From positions 18,117,631 to 18,181,630 of the forward strand of contig NC_133294.1 of the NCBI RefSeq assembly GCF_005239225.2: DNA of 64,000 nt. Reading direction: 5' to 3'. Positions 1 to 12,065 of this stretch are shown one piece after another (position 1 is the stretch's first letter; each line of letters starts with the position of its first letter). Both the position numbers and the translations under genes were made by a program. The stretch comes from Populus alba (lineage: Eukaryota > Streptophyta > Magnoliopsida > Malpighiales > Salicaceae). The notes beneath the pieces are model-generated. The model was not told where the DNA came from and did no database searches. It was given only the letters and a program-made list of their open reading frames with translations.

Positions 1-11
1 ACATGAAAGGT

Positions 12-178
12 GTATTTTTTTTTATGTGGTTATTCGGGCTAGTATGTACATACCTTAATTAATTTTATGGACATGAAGTTAAAGACCATGAAAGCCTTTA
101 ATGATCTTGATGTTTGTAAGACTCGATTTGGTAATCTCTAGAAAAAAAACTGAGAACTTAACCAGTTGAGCTACAACC
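12..178 (-). mobile_element. tRNA-derived SINE, minus orientation
   Basis: Read on the minus strand, the sequence has an A-box-like GTAGCTCAACTGGTTAAG and a degraded B-box, followed by the body and a poly(A) tail (seen as poly(T) near 12-23 on the plus strand). The corresponding copy at 23285-23465 is better preserved, with B-box TTCGAGTCT. It sits back to back with a second SINE of the same family at 215-391. Assignment to a Salicaceae SINE family is inference from the tRNA-like head and the tail. Confidence 0.6.
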
Positions 179-214
179 CTAATGATTAAAATGTGTGTAT
201 TTTTTTAACCCTAA

Positions 215-391
215 GGGATGTAACTTAACTGGTCAGACCCTAAGTTTGCTCTCTAAAGATCACCAGTTTGAATCCTATAAATCTCAGGGCCATTGAAAGA
301 TTACATAATCGTTAATTTCAGGACCTATAGAATTTAATCGAGTTATATATAAGCTACCCGAAATCATCTAAGTTAATTAAAAAAAAAAAAA
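215..391 (+). mobile_element. tRNA-derived SINE, plus orientation
   Basis: The head GGGATGTAACTTAACTGG matches a pol III A-box. A B-box-like AGTTTGAATCC follows about 40 bp on, and the element ends in a run of A at about 380-391. The same element at 23500-23674 has the better B-box AGTTCGAATCC. About 37 bp separates it from the minus-strand SINE at 12-178. Confidence 0.65.
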
Positions 392-1879
392 GTGTGTATT
401 GTTTAGAGCATTGAGTAAGAGGAACTTTATTGTAATGAGTATTATCTTTTTATTGGTACTTGTCACGACTATCTTTTTCAGACCTAGGCGGGTTACATCT
501 TTGGAGTTTGAAATTACTGCTTCAAAACGACATCACTCATTATTTATGGGATCGTGCACAAACATCGAACTAGCTAGTTTTGAAAAAAAAAAAAATGTAT
601 TGGTCTTGCGTTGGATGCTAACGAAGTTTTTTCTTCTTTTATTTCAATCAAAATATTGAGAGTCTTAATTATGGGCCTCTGTTGATATCTTTTATAACTC
701 ACTACATTGATTTGAATATTGAAAATGTTTCCTTTCTAAAAAACAAAATGGGGAAGGCATTTTGATTTTATCTTCAATTTTTCTATATAGATGTCTTCTT
801 GTTTCTAAATATAGGGCTTTTAAAGCACAATCATGCCTTGAGTTTTCGAGGTTCTTTTCAGAAAGATTTAATCTCGTATAATATGAAATAAAATCTATTC
901 GCATCAGCGGGCAAATGGTCAAGCATATTAAATTAGTGTAAAACTTGATTTAATTCAAACATTATAATTCGAGGTACTATAATAATGTGAAAAAAAAAGT
1001 TACAAAACTAGATGATGACGACCACATATCAATAATTCGAGACATAAGATTGTTTGGTCTCTTTTTTTCCTTGTCTTCTCATGTTGAATATGTGTGTGTG
1101 TGTATGAGATCCACCTCCGCGTGTCAAAGCATGGTATGTTCCAAGCAGAGCCAATATCCATTATGTAAAATCTTCAGGTGAGAAATACTAATATATATCA
1201 ATTGGTTCGATATAGCTAATCTTTGCTTTTAATTATTTATTTTGTATTTTTAGATTGTTTTGATATGGTGATATTAAAAATAAATTTTAAAAAATAAAAA
1301 ATATATTATTTTGATATATTTTTATTTTTTAAAAAATAATCAATATTAAATAACAATATGATATCAACATATACCTTTGGACGATGGTGACCAAGTATTT
1401 GGAATCTGAGACATCACGTTCTCGAATGGAAATCGTTGATAGTGCCAAGAATTAAGCAGCCCTAAACTTGTCAACATGATTCCTATAATAAGAAATAATT
1501 TCCAGTCTAGAAATGCGATCAACTACGTAATTGCTTGTTTTGGGGTTATGGTTTAATCTATTTTTTTCATATAAAAATAGATTTAAAACACAATCACGCT
1601 AAAGATGTGCTATCGAATATAATATGAAACAATACCCAATTGCATCAGCCGACATGTGATCAATACTATTAAAATACTGTGAATTTTGATTTAATTCAAT
1701 TATTATAGCTTGAGGCTGCCGACAATGTGAAAGAAAATGTCAGGAAATCTTGGATGATGGTGATCAAATATCAGCAATTTGAGACAGCACGTTCTCGAAA
1801 GGTAATAGTTAAACTCTCAGCTCGCTACAAATAGCTGCCATGGCCTTTCATTCTATGTTGTATTTCTTTTTTTACATTC

Positions 1880-2455
1880 ATGGAATCCTCTTTGCCTTCC
1901 ACCCAAAATCTTGGATCCTGGTGTAAGTGCAGAGAGGAAAAATGAAGCTAAAAATTACAGTGAAGTGATGTCCCTTCTTCTTGGAAGGACTCATGTCTGT
2001 TTCAAGAGCACTTCAATCCTCAATCCACAGATATATTTGTCGCCAGTTGTCCAAACACTGGCACAACTTGGCTTAAGGCCCTCACTTTTGCTATTCTTAC
2101 ACGATCCCGTTTAAGTGGTTCGACAACTGGTTCTTTACTTACCAAGATGCCACATGACTGTGTTCCTTTTTTGGAATATGACCTTGCTCCAGACCCAAGT
2201 AATCGGGACCTGGCAATTCCTCTGGTGTCTACTCATGTTCCTTACAGTTGTTTGCCTCAATCTATCATTTCTTCTAGTTGCAAGATTATTTACATTTGCA
2301 GGGACGCAAAAGGATGTTTTTGTTTCTTTGTGGTACTTTAATGCCAAGCTGCATAGGTTGGAAAATGTTGATCCACTTCCTCTGGAAGAAGCTTTTGAGC
2401 TGTTTTGCAATGGAATTGCAAATTATGGACCGTACTTGGGACCATGTTTTAGGGC
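1880..2455 (+). pseudogene. Sulfotransferase pseudogene, 3'-truncated (copy 1)
   Basis: The reading starts at ATG 1880 with the same N-terminus as the intact SOT at 38937, then lacks about 80 bp encoding the segment between residues about 31 and 56. The P-loop-like PAPS site reads PNTGTTW instead of PKTGTTW, so the conserved lysine is lost. The catalytic-histidine region STHVPYSCLP and the CRDAKDVFVSLW-type 3'-phosphate motif can be recognised, but homology stops near residue 213 at TTTTAGGGCAAGG, where a promoter-type repeat begins. Compared with its twin at 29846 it has extra single bases (for example in AAAAGGATG and TACTTGGGACC), which break the frame again. It cannot encode an active enzyme. 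Confidence 0.85.
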
Positions 2456-2540
2456 AAGGCGGAGCCAGGAAAAATGTCACAAAAATAGATGATGGCGACC
2501 ACATATCAATATTTAGAGACATCACGTGGAGCACTTTCAT
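2456..2540. repeat. SOT promoter-derived repeat fused to truncated SOT
   Basis: After the SOT homology breaks, the sequence resembles the short repeat found in SOT upstream regions (AAAATGTCACAAAAATAGATG, then GACATCACG). In the second copy (about 30416-30500) this repeat is read in frame with the SOT fragment and supplies its terminal residues. Confidence 0.6.
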
Positions 2541-2880
2541 CATTATTATTATTGGTGCAATATTGAAACAATTAAAAATATTAAAATTTTAATTAAAAAA
2601 AAATCAAAAATTTATGAAAATCCGGTTAAAATATTGTACCAAATACCCTCTTAGTTTTATCTTTATTTAAAAAAAAATAATTCTTAACATTAATATATCA
2701 AACAATTCAAAAATATTAAAATATTAATTTAAAAAAATTAAAATCTTAAAAAAGTCTGGTTGAAATACTTACTTTTTTTAATTTAAATTTTATGGGAGGT
2801 GTGCTTATGTAAATCAGCTCTCAACTTGTTACAAATGGCTGCTACAATTGCCTTTCTTTAATATTTTCTTCTGTACATTC

Positions 2881-3120
2881 ATGGAACTCTCTTCTCCTTC
2901 CACACAAATCCAGGATTTTGGTGTTAGGAAAAATGAAGAGCTTTCCAAATCCCATGCTAAAAACTACAGAGAAGTGATCTCTACCTTTCCAAAACTTAAA
3001 GGCTTTTGGTACGTCCCGTCCTTCTTGGGAAGACTCGTATCGGTTCAAGACCACTCCCGGCCTCAATATACTGATATATTTGTCGCCGGCTTTCCAAAAA
3101 CGAAGGAAATCTTTGGTTAA
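2881..3120 (+). pseudogene. Sulfotransferase 5' fragment (copy 1)
   Basis: An ATG at 2881 opens a frame that encodes a diverged SOT N-terminus: MELSSPSTQIQDFG, then a segment like the YREVISTFPKLKGFWY region, and FVAGFPKT, where the PAPS-binding loop PKTGTTW should continue. It breaks exactly inside that loop and stops at TAA 3118-3120. It is preceded by a SOT-type promoter stretch (CTCTCAACTTGTTACAAATGGCTGC). The frame is open here, but the twin at 30843 has an extra A that shifts it. It is a dead fragment of a second SOT lineage. Confidence 0.8.
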
Positions 3121-4548
3121 TGTTCCTCAAAAGATGGACTCTCAAGGTCTTGGAGCTATTAAACGACGGGAGGATAAAAATGCTACGAAGGGTCGAAACA
3201 AATATCTCTTTCTGGTCTAGAAATACTATCAACATCTTCTAAGATAAGTACTTCGAGTATTTTTACGAGTTTGATTTACAAATAATATAACTATTATGAT
3301 AATAACATTTAAAAGTTAAATTTCTGAACATAGTATCAAATACAAACAACTTTGAAATCTGATAATTATATCAGATGGTCATGGATTTAAAAATAATAAT
3401 AATAATAATAATAAACTTGTTTAATTTAATTTCTTATAGTTTTTAATTTTATACTTTAAATTAAATTTATAATATTTTTAATAAAAAAGATATTTTTTTA
3501 AAAAAATTATTAATAATAACAAAAAACTCGGTTTCCTTGGCAGATGGATAGGGCCCTTCACCTTCAGAAATAGCTGGTGATTTTTTATTTTCAGATGGGT
3601 TTCATGTAAAAACAAAAAAACCTCTGAAGGCCTTGTGAACGAGAGACCCACCACAAAACAGGACACCAAAGCACTATCCACCACCATAGGAAAGTCCTGG
3701 GGCCATGATTTTTCCCATGGCGACCGCCGTACCACATCAGCATGGCTGGACGGAGTAGACAAAAGCCACGCAGTTTCGCAGCATATAATTATTTATTTTT
3801 TTATTAATTTTAATTTCAATTATTTGGATTCTATGAAAAAATAATAAAATAATAAAGAATTAATTATTTTCTTTTGCACTTGAGGTACCATGCTCCTTTA
3901 GCCAAAAACTGAGCGGGAAGCCTCTGGAATTCACTACACCGACAAGACAATCTTACGCCACATGAATCGAGTCCATATAATATTTTTTCCATTGATATAT
4001 CGCTAAACCGAGAAGATAAATTTAGATTTTTTATTTGATATTTTCATATTCGAACAACAAAAATGTTGAGTTGGGATTTGTGAGTGAAGGATAGCCTTTT
4101 ATACCATATTATATAAGTATAGTTGTTAGAACGTATCATTTTATTCTCAATTATTTTTTTAATATCAAAATATATCTTATAGAAAAAATAACTTCATCCC
4201 CAACTGTATATTTAATAAGTTTTTTTTTTTTTTACAAGAACAATTACTTCATTATGCTATTATAATTTACAGTGATCTGTATTTTGATAAACACCAAAAA
4301 AAAAATCCTCTTTTATATAATTTTGATCTAATTCAATTATTAGAATTTGAGGCAGCGTAACAACATGTACGAAAATGTCAGAAAAGGAGGGCATGATGAT
4401 GGTAACCAAATATTTGTAATTTGAAACATCACGTTCTTGAAAGGAAATAATTAATAGTGCCAATAATTAATCTGCCCTCAATCTGCTACAAATAGCTGCC
4501 ATGACCACATATTCAAACAAATATTATATAATATATTAAAAGGGTTAA
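3121..4548. other. Gene-poor spacer with SOT promoter relic
   Basis: No gene was recognised. The stretch around 3540-3790 is less AT-rich and contains short open frames on both strands, but these are not conserved in length in the twin at 31500-31750. Around 4366-4510 lies another copy of the SOT promoter repeat, ending in a TACAAATAGCTGCCATG stretch like the SOT start region but with no SOT coding sequence after it. Confidence 0.6.
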
Positions 4549-4557
4549 GTGCCCTTT

Positions 4558-4605
4558 TTACTCTTTACATGTACTCAAAGCAATCTTTACATGTACTCAA
4601 AGCAT
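4558..4605. repeat. Short tandem direct repeat
   Basis: The sequence TCTTTACATGTACTCAAAGCA occurs twice in a row. The same pair is found at about 32519-32565. Confidence 0.75.
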
Positions 4606-4849
4606 TGTAGATTAAAATAGTGTAATAGAATCCAGCCCTTCTCACAAAGTTGTGGTAGGGTTACTACCCACGCCATCGTGTGAGGATACCTGACACTTGG
4701 GCTCCATCTGCCTTTATACTGGATCAGACCAAGTATTGCCATGTTAATTGGGTTAATTGGATTTTTTTTATTATTTTTTTTAGTCTGCCCTTATTTTAAC
4801 CCTAGATTAGTTGGATTCCAGGTTAACCCGTCAAGCTAAACCGGATTTC

Positions 4850-5130
4850 AAAACTACGCCTGCACCAATTCCCAATGCTAACGGATCTTGCGTAGGACTC
4901 ACGTAGAACCCACGTCTAATAAACCTACACAGAATCCAATAGTAATAGGTCATGTGCAGGACTCAAATCTAATGAGTCCTGTCTCAGGATCCAATTCATA
5001 TGGGTCCTGAGCAGGGCCCAGGTCTAATGGGCCTATGCAAGACCCAATAGTAATGGGATGTGTGTAGGATACAATGATAATGAGTCCTGTCTTGGGATCT
5101 AGGGTCCTCACTAAGACCCAAATAATTGGT
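4850..5130. repeat. Degenerate short-period repeat
   Basis: Phrases such as AATAGTAATGGG, CAGGACTCAAATCTAATG and GGGTCCTGAGCAGGGCCCAGG recur in altered form every 30-60 bp, giving a decayed minisatellite-like region. The twin lies at about 32810-33080. From 5150 to 5750 follows very AT-rich DNA with a repeated GTAACTCAAGTTATTGATATA and no gene. Confidence 0.5.
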
Positions 5131-5751
5131 ATTCTAAATATTCTTTGATTTTTTTAAATATATTAATTTGTGTTATAAATATTATTATTTCTTTTATAAT
5201 TCAAAGTGTTCATATAAAAATATTATTAATTTTATTGTAACTCAAGTTATTGATATAAAAAAATATTATTATTTTTATTGTAACTCAAGTTATTGATATA
5301 AAAAATATTATTATTTTTGTTATAAAAAATAATATTTTTATTTATAATAATATGAATATTAAAATATTATCATTTATGTTATAAATATTATTATTTTTAT
5401 TATAATTAATAAGATTTTAACAAAAATATTATTAATAAAATAATTAATACATTTGAAAAATATTATTATTATTATTATGAATATTATTAATTCTATAGTG
5501 TTTCTTAAAAAATAAAAAAGTAAGCCTATCATGTGTAGCGCAGGCACCCAATTAATTTCTTACTAGTTTAGAAATGTTATCTCTTAAGGTGTTTATTGTG
5601 CTATGATTCAACCATCTAGTTTTTAATAAAAATTTGATTTTTTTATAAATTCTTTTAGTTTTTTTAAATTATTTTTAATGTATAAATATAATAATATTTT
5701 TTTTAAAAAAAAAAAACAATTAATATTATAATCTCATACATCCTCATATTA

Positions 5752-5944
5752 TTGGACTGTGTTGTGGGTTCCACGTCATTTAAAGCTTGTCAGAGAAACC
5801 ACACCTATAATTAGAAACCACACAATCACACTAAAGATTTGCTACATCCCCAAATTATTGGACTGTGTTGTGGTTCCACGCCATTTAAAGCTTGTCAGAG
5901 AAAAAACCACACAATCACCGAAAGATTTGCTAATTCGGGGAGTG

Positions 5945-5945
<1 letters not shown>
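5752..5945. repeat. Two direct repeats from the SOT upstream region
   Basis: Two units of about 90-105 bp share TTATTGGACTGTGTTGTGG, TTCCACGCCATTTAAAGC and CTTGTCAGAGAAACC, and end in ACACAATCACACTAAAGATTTGC. A third diverged unit at 6305-6412 ends at the hAT insertion site. The ending motif also appears upstream of the other SOTs (for example 15858), so these are likely SOT promoter-distal repeats. Confidence 0.6.

Positions 5946-5948
<3 letters not shown>

Positions 5949-6021
<73 letters not shown>
5949..6021. repeat. (TA)n microsatellite
   Basis: This is an uninterrupted TA dinucleotide run of about 36 units. The matching place in copy 2 (about 33931-33940) has only about five units, the largest single length difference between the two duplicate blocks. 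Confidence 0.95.
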
Positions 6022-6024
<3 letters not shown>

Positions 6025-6412
6025 ATTTTTTTTATAAATAAATTTAATTTTTTTTTTATATTAATTTGTTTTATAATTTTAAATGATCTGTTAATATAAA
6101 AAATAATTATTAAAAAATAAAAAAAAAACTCAAGAGTGTTTGATTTTATATTTAAAAGTATTTAAAAAAAAATTTAATCTTTTTATAAATTAATATATTT
6201 TTAATAATATTAAATTATTTTAATGTGCTAATATAAAAAAAAAATTTAAGTTTTTTTTTAATATATTTTTAAAAAATACTTTAAAAACAATGGTTATGAC
6301 ATTCCCAAACTTCACATCCCAAAATATTGGATTGTGTTATGGGTTCCACATCTATAAATAGAAACCCCAATCACACTAAAGATTTGCTACCTATAGAAAG
6401 AAACCACACAAT

Positions 6413-9400
6413 CATGGTTGTTATAAATGAGTTTTAACTCGTAAAATTGTACGATTTTTACGAGTTAAAACCCCATAAAAACGTGTAAAAACGGAGGCAA
6501 AACTCGAAAATCATTAAAATCGCATAAAACCGGTTTAAAATTGCATAAAACCGTAACAACTCACAAAAACATTAAAAACGATACGTTTTCACGACTTAAC
6601 CAAAATGTCACCGAACCGAATGCAAAATTAGAAATGCAAAATTTTTTGACTTTGTCCCTGTCTCACAAATTTACAATCTCTTTTCTTTCCCAATTCCCAC
6701 CCGACCAGGCGACCACCCTCACCCTACCAGTGACTTCGTCCCTGTCTCACACTCTCCTTGACTCTAGACTTCGTCCAATCGTCCCCTCCTTGTCTCACAC
6801 TCTCCCAGTCTCCCTAACTCCCTTTCCCCTTTCCCCAGAAAATTAAAAAATCACTTTCCCCTCGATCCGGAGCGTTCTTGGCGAGATGAAGGTAAGAGTT
6901 GATTCCCAATCCCAATTTGTTTTTTTCTGTCTAATGGTCGTGATTAGAGACAAAAAAATGATTTGGGTATGCTGTGAAATTCACTGTTTATCTTCTAGGT
7001 ATTCTAAAATTTAGTGGTTTGCTTCTAGGTATTTTTTCGGAGGGGGAGTGGTGTTATGATTCGAAATTCACTACTACTAGTAATTTCGTGTGCAACTTTG
7101 TTTATCTTCTGTGAAGCTTTCTAACAATGGTTTACTGCTGTGTGTTGTGATTTTTTTAATGTTCATCTATGCTTTGTTTGATCTTGCTTGCTTTGGTGTT
7201 GCAGATTCTGTAATTCTGCAATCTGCATAGACAACGATTCAGCGAAGCAAGGAAGCAACGAAGCATTCCAATTTCCAGGATTGCAGGTATTCTGTAAATT
7301 CAAAAAACTGCAAACTTTAGGGCAATTGATGCACCTATTTGGAATGCCTTTTGCATTTAATTTATCTAGGCTTTTTGTGTATTACTGGATAGCAATTTAA
7401 AGTGGATTGCATCTCTCAAATGATATCATCCTATAAGGCTTTGATTTAGTGATATTTGGTTTGCACTGTATTGAGTGTATTCTGTTTTCTTTTTTTTAGG
7501 ATAGAGAGTGTGACCATTTGCATGCTTTGGCATTGCACTTGTTCTTTCATATTTCCTTGTCAGAATCGTGTCCAAGATATAACCTAGATGCTACGAGTTG
7601 ATGATTACTACACTAGTTTTTGTTTTTAGTGATTGAGGCATTTTCATTAAGCTTTTTTGCCAGTATATCAATCAGTTAAATGTGATGAACAATCATTTTA
7701 AGTAACGTAATTGGTCTCCTTTAGCTTCCTTATTTCTTTGTTCTGCCAAATCATGCAAACGTGCACCCATTCCACTGCCATTTTTAGCTTGATTTGGATA
7801 CATGGAGTTGTTGGCTTTGGAAACTTCTTAATCACTGTCCTGATCTGCCTAGTGATATATAAACTTTAGGCTTGTCTAGGCATGCTTATAATGGAACTTT
7901 TATTTTCTACTGTTCAGATTGCTTGAATTTTCGCCATAAGAGTGGTGTGTGAATGTATAATCTTAATTATGTCCAATATTATAGAAAGAGTGGTTTTGAA
8001 CTGTAGGATACATGGCATCTAAAAAAACTACAAGTGGTAATAGACTTGACATGGGATGGCAATATGGTATAGATGTTGACAAGAATTCAAAAAGGAGTGC
8101 AGTGCAAGTTTTGTCAGAAAATTATTAGTGAAGACATTTACCGTTTCAAGCATCATTTGGCTTGCACTCGAAAGTAAGTTGAGCCATGCCAGCAAGTACC
8201 AGAAGATGTAAAGAAAATTTTGAAATGTTCTAGTGAAAAATCAAGAAGCATCTGAGAAGAAAAGAAAGGTTTTTCCAATATATTGGAAAAGATGAAGATA
8301 ATGATGAAAGAATGAAATTACCTCAGTGGACAAAGGAAAGAGAGTAGCGAGTGGGAGTGGAAATACACAAACCACCATCAATCAACTGCTAAAAAAGGAT
8401 CTTAGAGAAGAAGCATGTCGACAAATTGCAAGATTTTTCTACACAAGTGCAATTCCATTTAACTGTGTGAAAAACCCTGAATTTGTTAAGGCACTTGAAT
8501 TGGATGCAAAGCATGGGCCAGGTTTTAAGCCTCCATGTTACCATGATATTAAAGAGAAGTATTTGAAGCAAGAAGTAGATCACACGATCAACTTGCTTGA
8601 GGAGTACAAGTTAGAATGGAAAAAAACAGGTTGCTCAATAATGTCTGATGGATGGACTGATAAGAAAAGGCGTTCTATTTGCAACTTTTTGGTTTAATAG
8701 TCCTAAAGGGATAAAAAAAATTTATCATTCGTAGATACCTTTAATATATCCAAGAATTCTGATAAAGTATTTAAGATGTTGGATGCTATTATGGATAGGA
8801 TTGGAGAGGAAAATGTGGTGCAAGTAGTCACTGACAATGCTGCAAAATTATAAGGCAGCAGGGCAATTGTTGATGGGAAAAAGAAAAGGATTGTTTTGGA
8901 TACCATGTGCAACCTATTGTATTGACTTGATATTGGAAGATTTTGAGAAGAAACTAGAGGTCCATCAAGTAACTATTGCTAATGGAAGGAGAATCACCTC
9001 ATACATATATTCAAGAACTATTCTCATTTCCATGCTCAGACACTTTACAAAAGGAAAGGATTTGATTAGGACTGCTGCCACTAGATTTGTTAATGCATAC
9101 TTAACTCTTGGATGTTTGAGTGATTGTAAGATACAATTGATGACAATGTTTCCTTCCATCTAATGGAGGTCATGTAGGTTTTCAAAAACAGTAGAAAGGA
9201 AGCAAATTCAAAGTTGTGTTTTGGACAGCAAGTTTTGACATGATGTTACTACATGTATTAAGGCAGCATATCCTCTGATAAAAGTTCTTTGATTAGTTGA
9301 TTCAGATGAGATACCACCTATAGGTTTTATATATGAAGTAATGGATCAAGCAAAAGAGAACATACAAATTGAATTTTGGTTTTGTGAAAAAAAAGGTATT

Positions 9401-10872
9401 GATTATATATCTTGCTAATTATTTGCTTACTACTATCAGTTGATTATAATGTTTACCAACTAGGTCATGTAATGTTGATCATAATATTTTTTATTTTTAT
9501 TTTTATTTTTATTATAATGTTTACTACTATCAGTTGATCATAATGTTTACCAACTTGGTTATCATTGATGCAAGATGGGAACTTCAACTTCACAAACCTT
9601 TACATGCAGCAGCATATTATTTGAATCCTCATTATCATTATAATTTTAATTTTTAAAGCTAATGTCAACATTAAAATTGGATTATATCAAATGCTTAGAA
9701 AGGATGGTGCTCGATGCAAGTGAAAGGTATAAAATTGACTTGCAACTTGATTCATTCTAGGATGCAAGTGGGTTGTTCGGTATTGAGGCTGCCAAGATAA
9801 CAAGGGATAAAAAGACTCCAGCTAAATGGTGGGATTCTTATAGGGATGAATGTCCAGAGCTAAAAAATTTGCAATTCGAGTTCTAAGCTTGACTTGTAGT
9901 TCATCTGGATGCCAGCAAAACTGGAGTGCATTTGAGATGGTAAGTTTTTTTCCTTTTTAATTTTAATGTTTTTTATATTTTATAAGAATCTTATATGGCA
10001 TTAATTTGAATTGCTTACATAGGTTCATACAAAACGAAGAAATCGTTTGCACCAGAAAAAAATGAATGACTTTGTATTTGTAATGTGCAATCTGAAATTA
10101 AATGATAACCAAGTCAAAAAGCAAGCTAATGATTTTGGTGAAGTTTTTGATCATCTCTCATCTGATGATGATTGGATAACCAAGGGAGAGAGACATGATG
10201 GTTCATCCAACTTTGATTTGCTTGGTGTCATTGATAGTGCAACACAAAGGAAAAACAGTAAAGAAGATGAAAGTGATGATAAAGAAAAATCTTAATGATG
10301 TTGGGATGGAGTGTCATGGAACTGAAGATGATTTAGAAATTCATAATGATGTCAATCCAGATAATTCAAGGAGCTTGGAGTTAAATATTGTTGACAATAT
10401 TGGTGTTGGTCCTGATACTAGTAGTAGCACTAATGTTTCTAATATCGGTGATGGTACTAGTAGTAGCATTAATGTTCCTTTAGATGGTAATGAATTTTGA
10501 TGATTGTTTTAGGAATAATGAGGGAGACAAAGGCAATGAGGGTGTGTTTAGGTTACATGACACACCTACAGACTGTTTGTTTTAGGTGTGTTAACTTTAG
10601 TTATTGAAATACTATGAACATTGTATGAATTTTTATTTGAATTATGTATTTTAAGATGTTTGGATATTTGTATTGTTTATTTTACTTTTATTTGAATTAT
10701 GTATTTTAAGATGTTTGGATATTTGTATTGTTTAAAATATTTTACTTATAATTTTATGATTTTAGTTAAAATATTTTACTTTCGATTTTACGATTTTACG
10801 ATTCGAGTTTACGAGTGGAGTTTATATTAGATGTTCCGTGTCATATCAAAAAAAATATTTTTGACAACCTTG
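6413..10872 (+). mobile_element. hAT transposon with TIRs and 8-bp TSD (copy 1)
   Basis: The element begins CATGGTTGTTATAAAT and ends ATTTTTGACAACCTTG. The reverse complement of the end is CAAGGTTGTCAAAAAT, an imperfect 16-bp terminal inverted repeat. The flanking 8-bp target duplication is CACACAAT at 6405-6412 and 10873-10880. Subterminal ACTCGTAAAAT / ATTTTACGAGT motifs occur near both ends. It carries a broken DUF659/hAT-C transposase at 8012-10585 preceded by apparent 5' non-coding exons and introns (6885-8010). It interrupts the upstream region of the SOT at 11041. Confidence 0.9.
8012..10585 (+). pseudogene. hAT transposase pseudogene (copy 1)
   Basis: Starting at ATG 8012 the sequence encodes a BED-type zinc finger (CKFCQK ... 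YRFKHHLAC), a DUF659 segment (about 8390-8700, with SIMSDGWTD), the VVTDNAANYKAAG transposase-core region near 8820, and a hAT C-terminal dimerisation region (AKWWDSY near 9823 and a downstream exon from about 10023). It is broken by a stop after the zinc finger, further in-frame stops and several extra bases relative to the copy at 35921. It cannot make transposase in its present form. Confidence 0.85.
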
Positions 10873-11040
10873 CACACAATCAAACTGTCGAATATAATAA
10901 TGAAATAAACCTAATTGCATCAACGACATGTGATCAATAATATTCGATGGTGCCAAAAAATTAAACCAGCTCTCAACTCGCTATAAATAGCTGCCATGGC
11001 CTTTCATCATTCTACGTTATATTTTCATTTTTTTACATTC

Positions 11041-12065
11041 ATGGAAATCCTCTTTGCCTTCCTCCCAAATCTTGGATTGTGGTGGAAGTGCAGAGAGGAA
11101 AAATGAAGCTAAAAATTAACAATGAAGTCATGTCCACCCTTCCGAAAGTTAAAGGCTTGAGGGGGTATGATTATTACCTGTACCTAAGGCTTTTGGTACG
11201 ATCCCTTCTTCTTGGAAGGAATCATGTCTGTTCAAGACCGCTTCCAATCCTCAATCCACTGATATATTTGTCTCCAGTTCTCCAAAAACTGGCACAACTT
11301 GGCTTAAGGCCCTCACTTTTGCTATTCTTACACGATCCCGTTTAAGTGGTTCGAACAACTAGTTCTTTACTTACCAAGATGCCACATGACTGTGTTCCTT
11401 TTTTGGAAATTTCAGCTTGCTGATCAAAACCCAAGTTATCGGGACTTGGCAATTCCTCTGCTATCTACTCATGTTCCTTACAGTTGTTTACCTAAATCTA
11501 TCATTTCTTCTAGTTGCAAGATTATTTACATTTGCAGGGACGCAAAGGATGCTTTTTGTTTCTTTGTGGTACTTTCTTGCCAAGATGCAAAGGTCGGACA
11601 ATGTTGAACCTCTTCCTCTGGAAGAGGCTTTTGAGTTGTTCTGCAATGGAATTGCAAATTAAAATGGACCGTACTGGGACCATGTTTTAGGGTATTGGAG
11701 AGCAAGCTTGGAGTTCCCTGAGAAGATATTGTTCTTGACATACGAGGAAATGAAGAAAGACACCGCTGCTCATGTTAAGAAATTAGCTGAGTTCATGGTT
11801 GTTCCTTCACCTTAGAGAAGAGGAGGGAGGGGGGGTGCAAAAGATAATAAGCATGTGTAGTTTTGAGGAGTTGAGCAGCTTGGAGGTGAATAAAAATGCG
11901 GAGCACCGTACTCCAGGCATATCAAGTCTATTCAAAATAGTGTATTCTTTCAGGAAAGGTGAGATAGGCGACTGGGCAAATCACTTGACACCTGAAATGG
12001 GAGCGCGTCTAGATGACATAATGGAGAAGAAGCTCAAGGGTTCAGGCTTGAAGCTGCCCAGGTGA
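11041..12065 (+). pseudogene. Full-length sulfotransferase, frameshifted (copy 1)
   Basis: The sequence is the counterpart of the intact SOT at 38937-39953 and spans the whole gene from ATG 11041 to TGA 12063-12065. By eye I find about a dozen one- to three-base length differences (for example ATGGAAATCC for ATGGAATCC, TTAACAATG for TTACAATG, TGCTTTTTG for TGCTTTTG, AGAGAAGAGG for AGAGGAAGAGG) and no clear substitution. The PKTGTTW, STHVPY and RKGEIGDW motifs survive in different frames. Either it is a very young pseudogene or, more likely, the sequence here carries uncorrected read errors and the real allele may be intact. As written it encodes no full enzyme. Confidence 0.85.

Larger units (their letters stand above)
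1..1470. repeat. Upstream module L, copy A
   Basis: This non-coding block recurs at 14480-15765 and 23281-24715 with scattered substitutions and indels. It begins with two SINE copies, continues through an AT-rich spacer with a short TG run near 1091-1103, and ends in SOT upstream sequence near 1470. The short ORFs in it are not conserved between the three copies, so I call no gene. Each copy contains two versions of a short SOT-promoter-derived repeat ending in a motif like ACATCACGTTCTCGAAAGG (about 1000-1050 and 1378-1455). Confidence 0.8.

Noticed and set aside
215..285. A functional tRNA gene
   Set aside because: A- and B-box-like motifs are present, but no cloverleaf with an acceptor stem could be drawn, and the 3' body and A tail show a SINE.
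5949..6021. CRISPR-like or satellite array
   Set aside because: It is a simple dinucleotide repeat without spacers; the genome is eukaryotic.
5759..6025. Open frames ending in long Tyr-Ile runs
   Set aside because: They read through the (TA)n microsatellite.
6541..6846. 101-codon open frame in the hAT 5' region, conserved in both duplicate copies
   Set aside because: Both copies are near identical over all non-coding DNA too, so conservation carries no weight; no domain or splice context.
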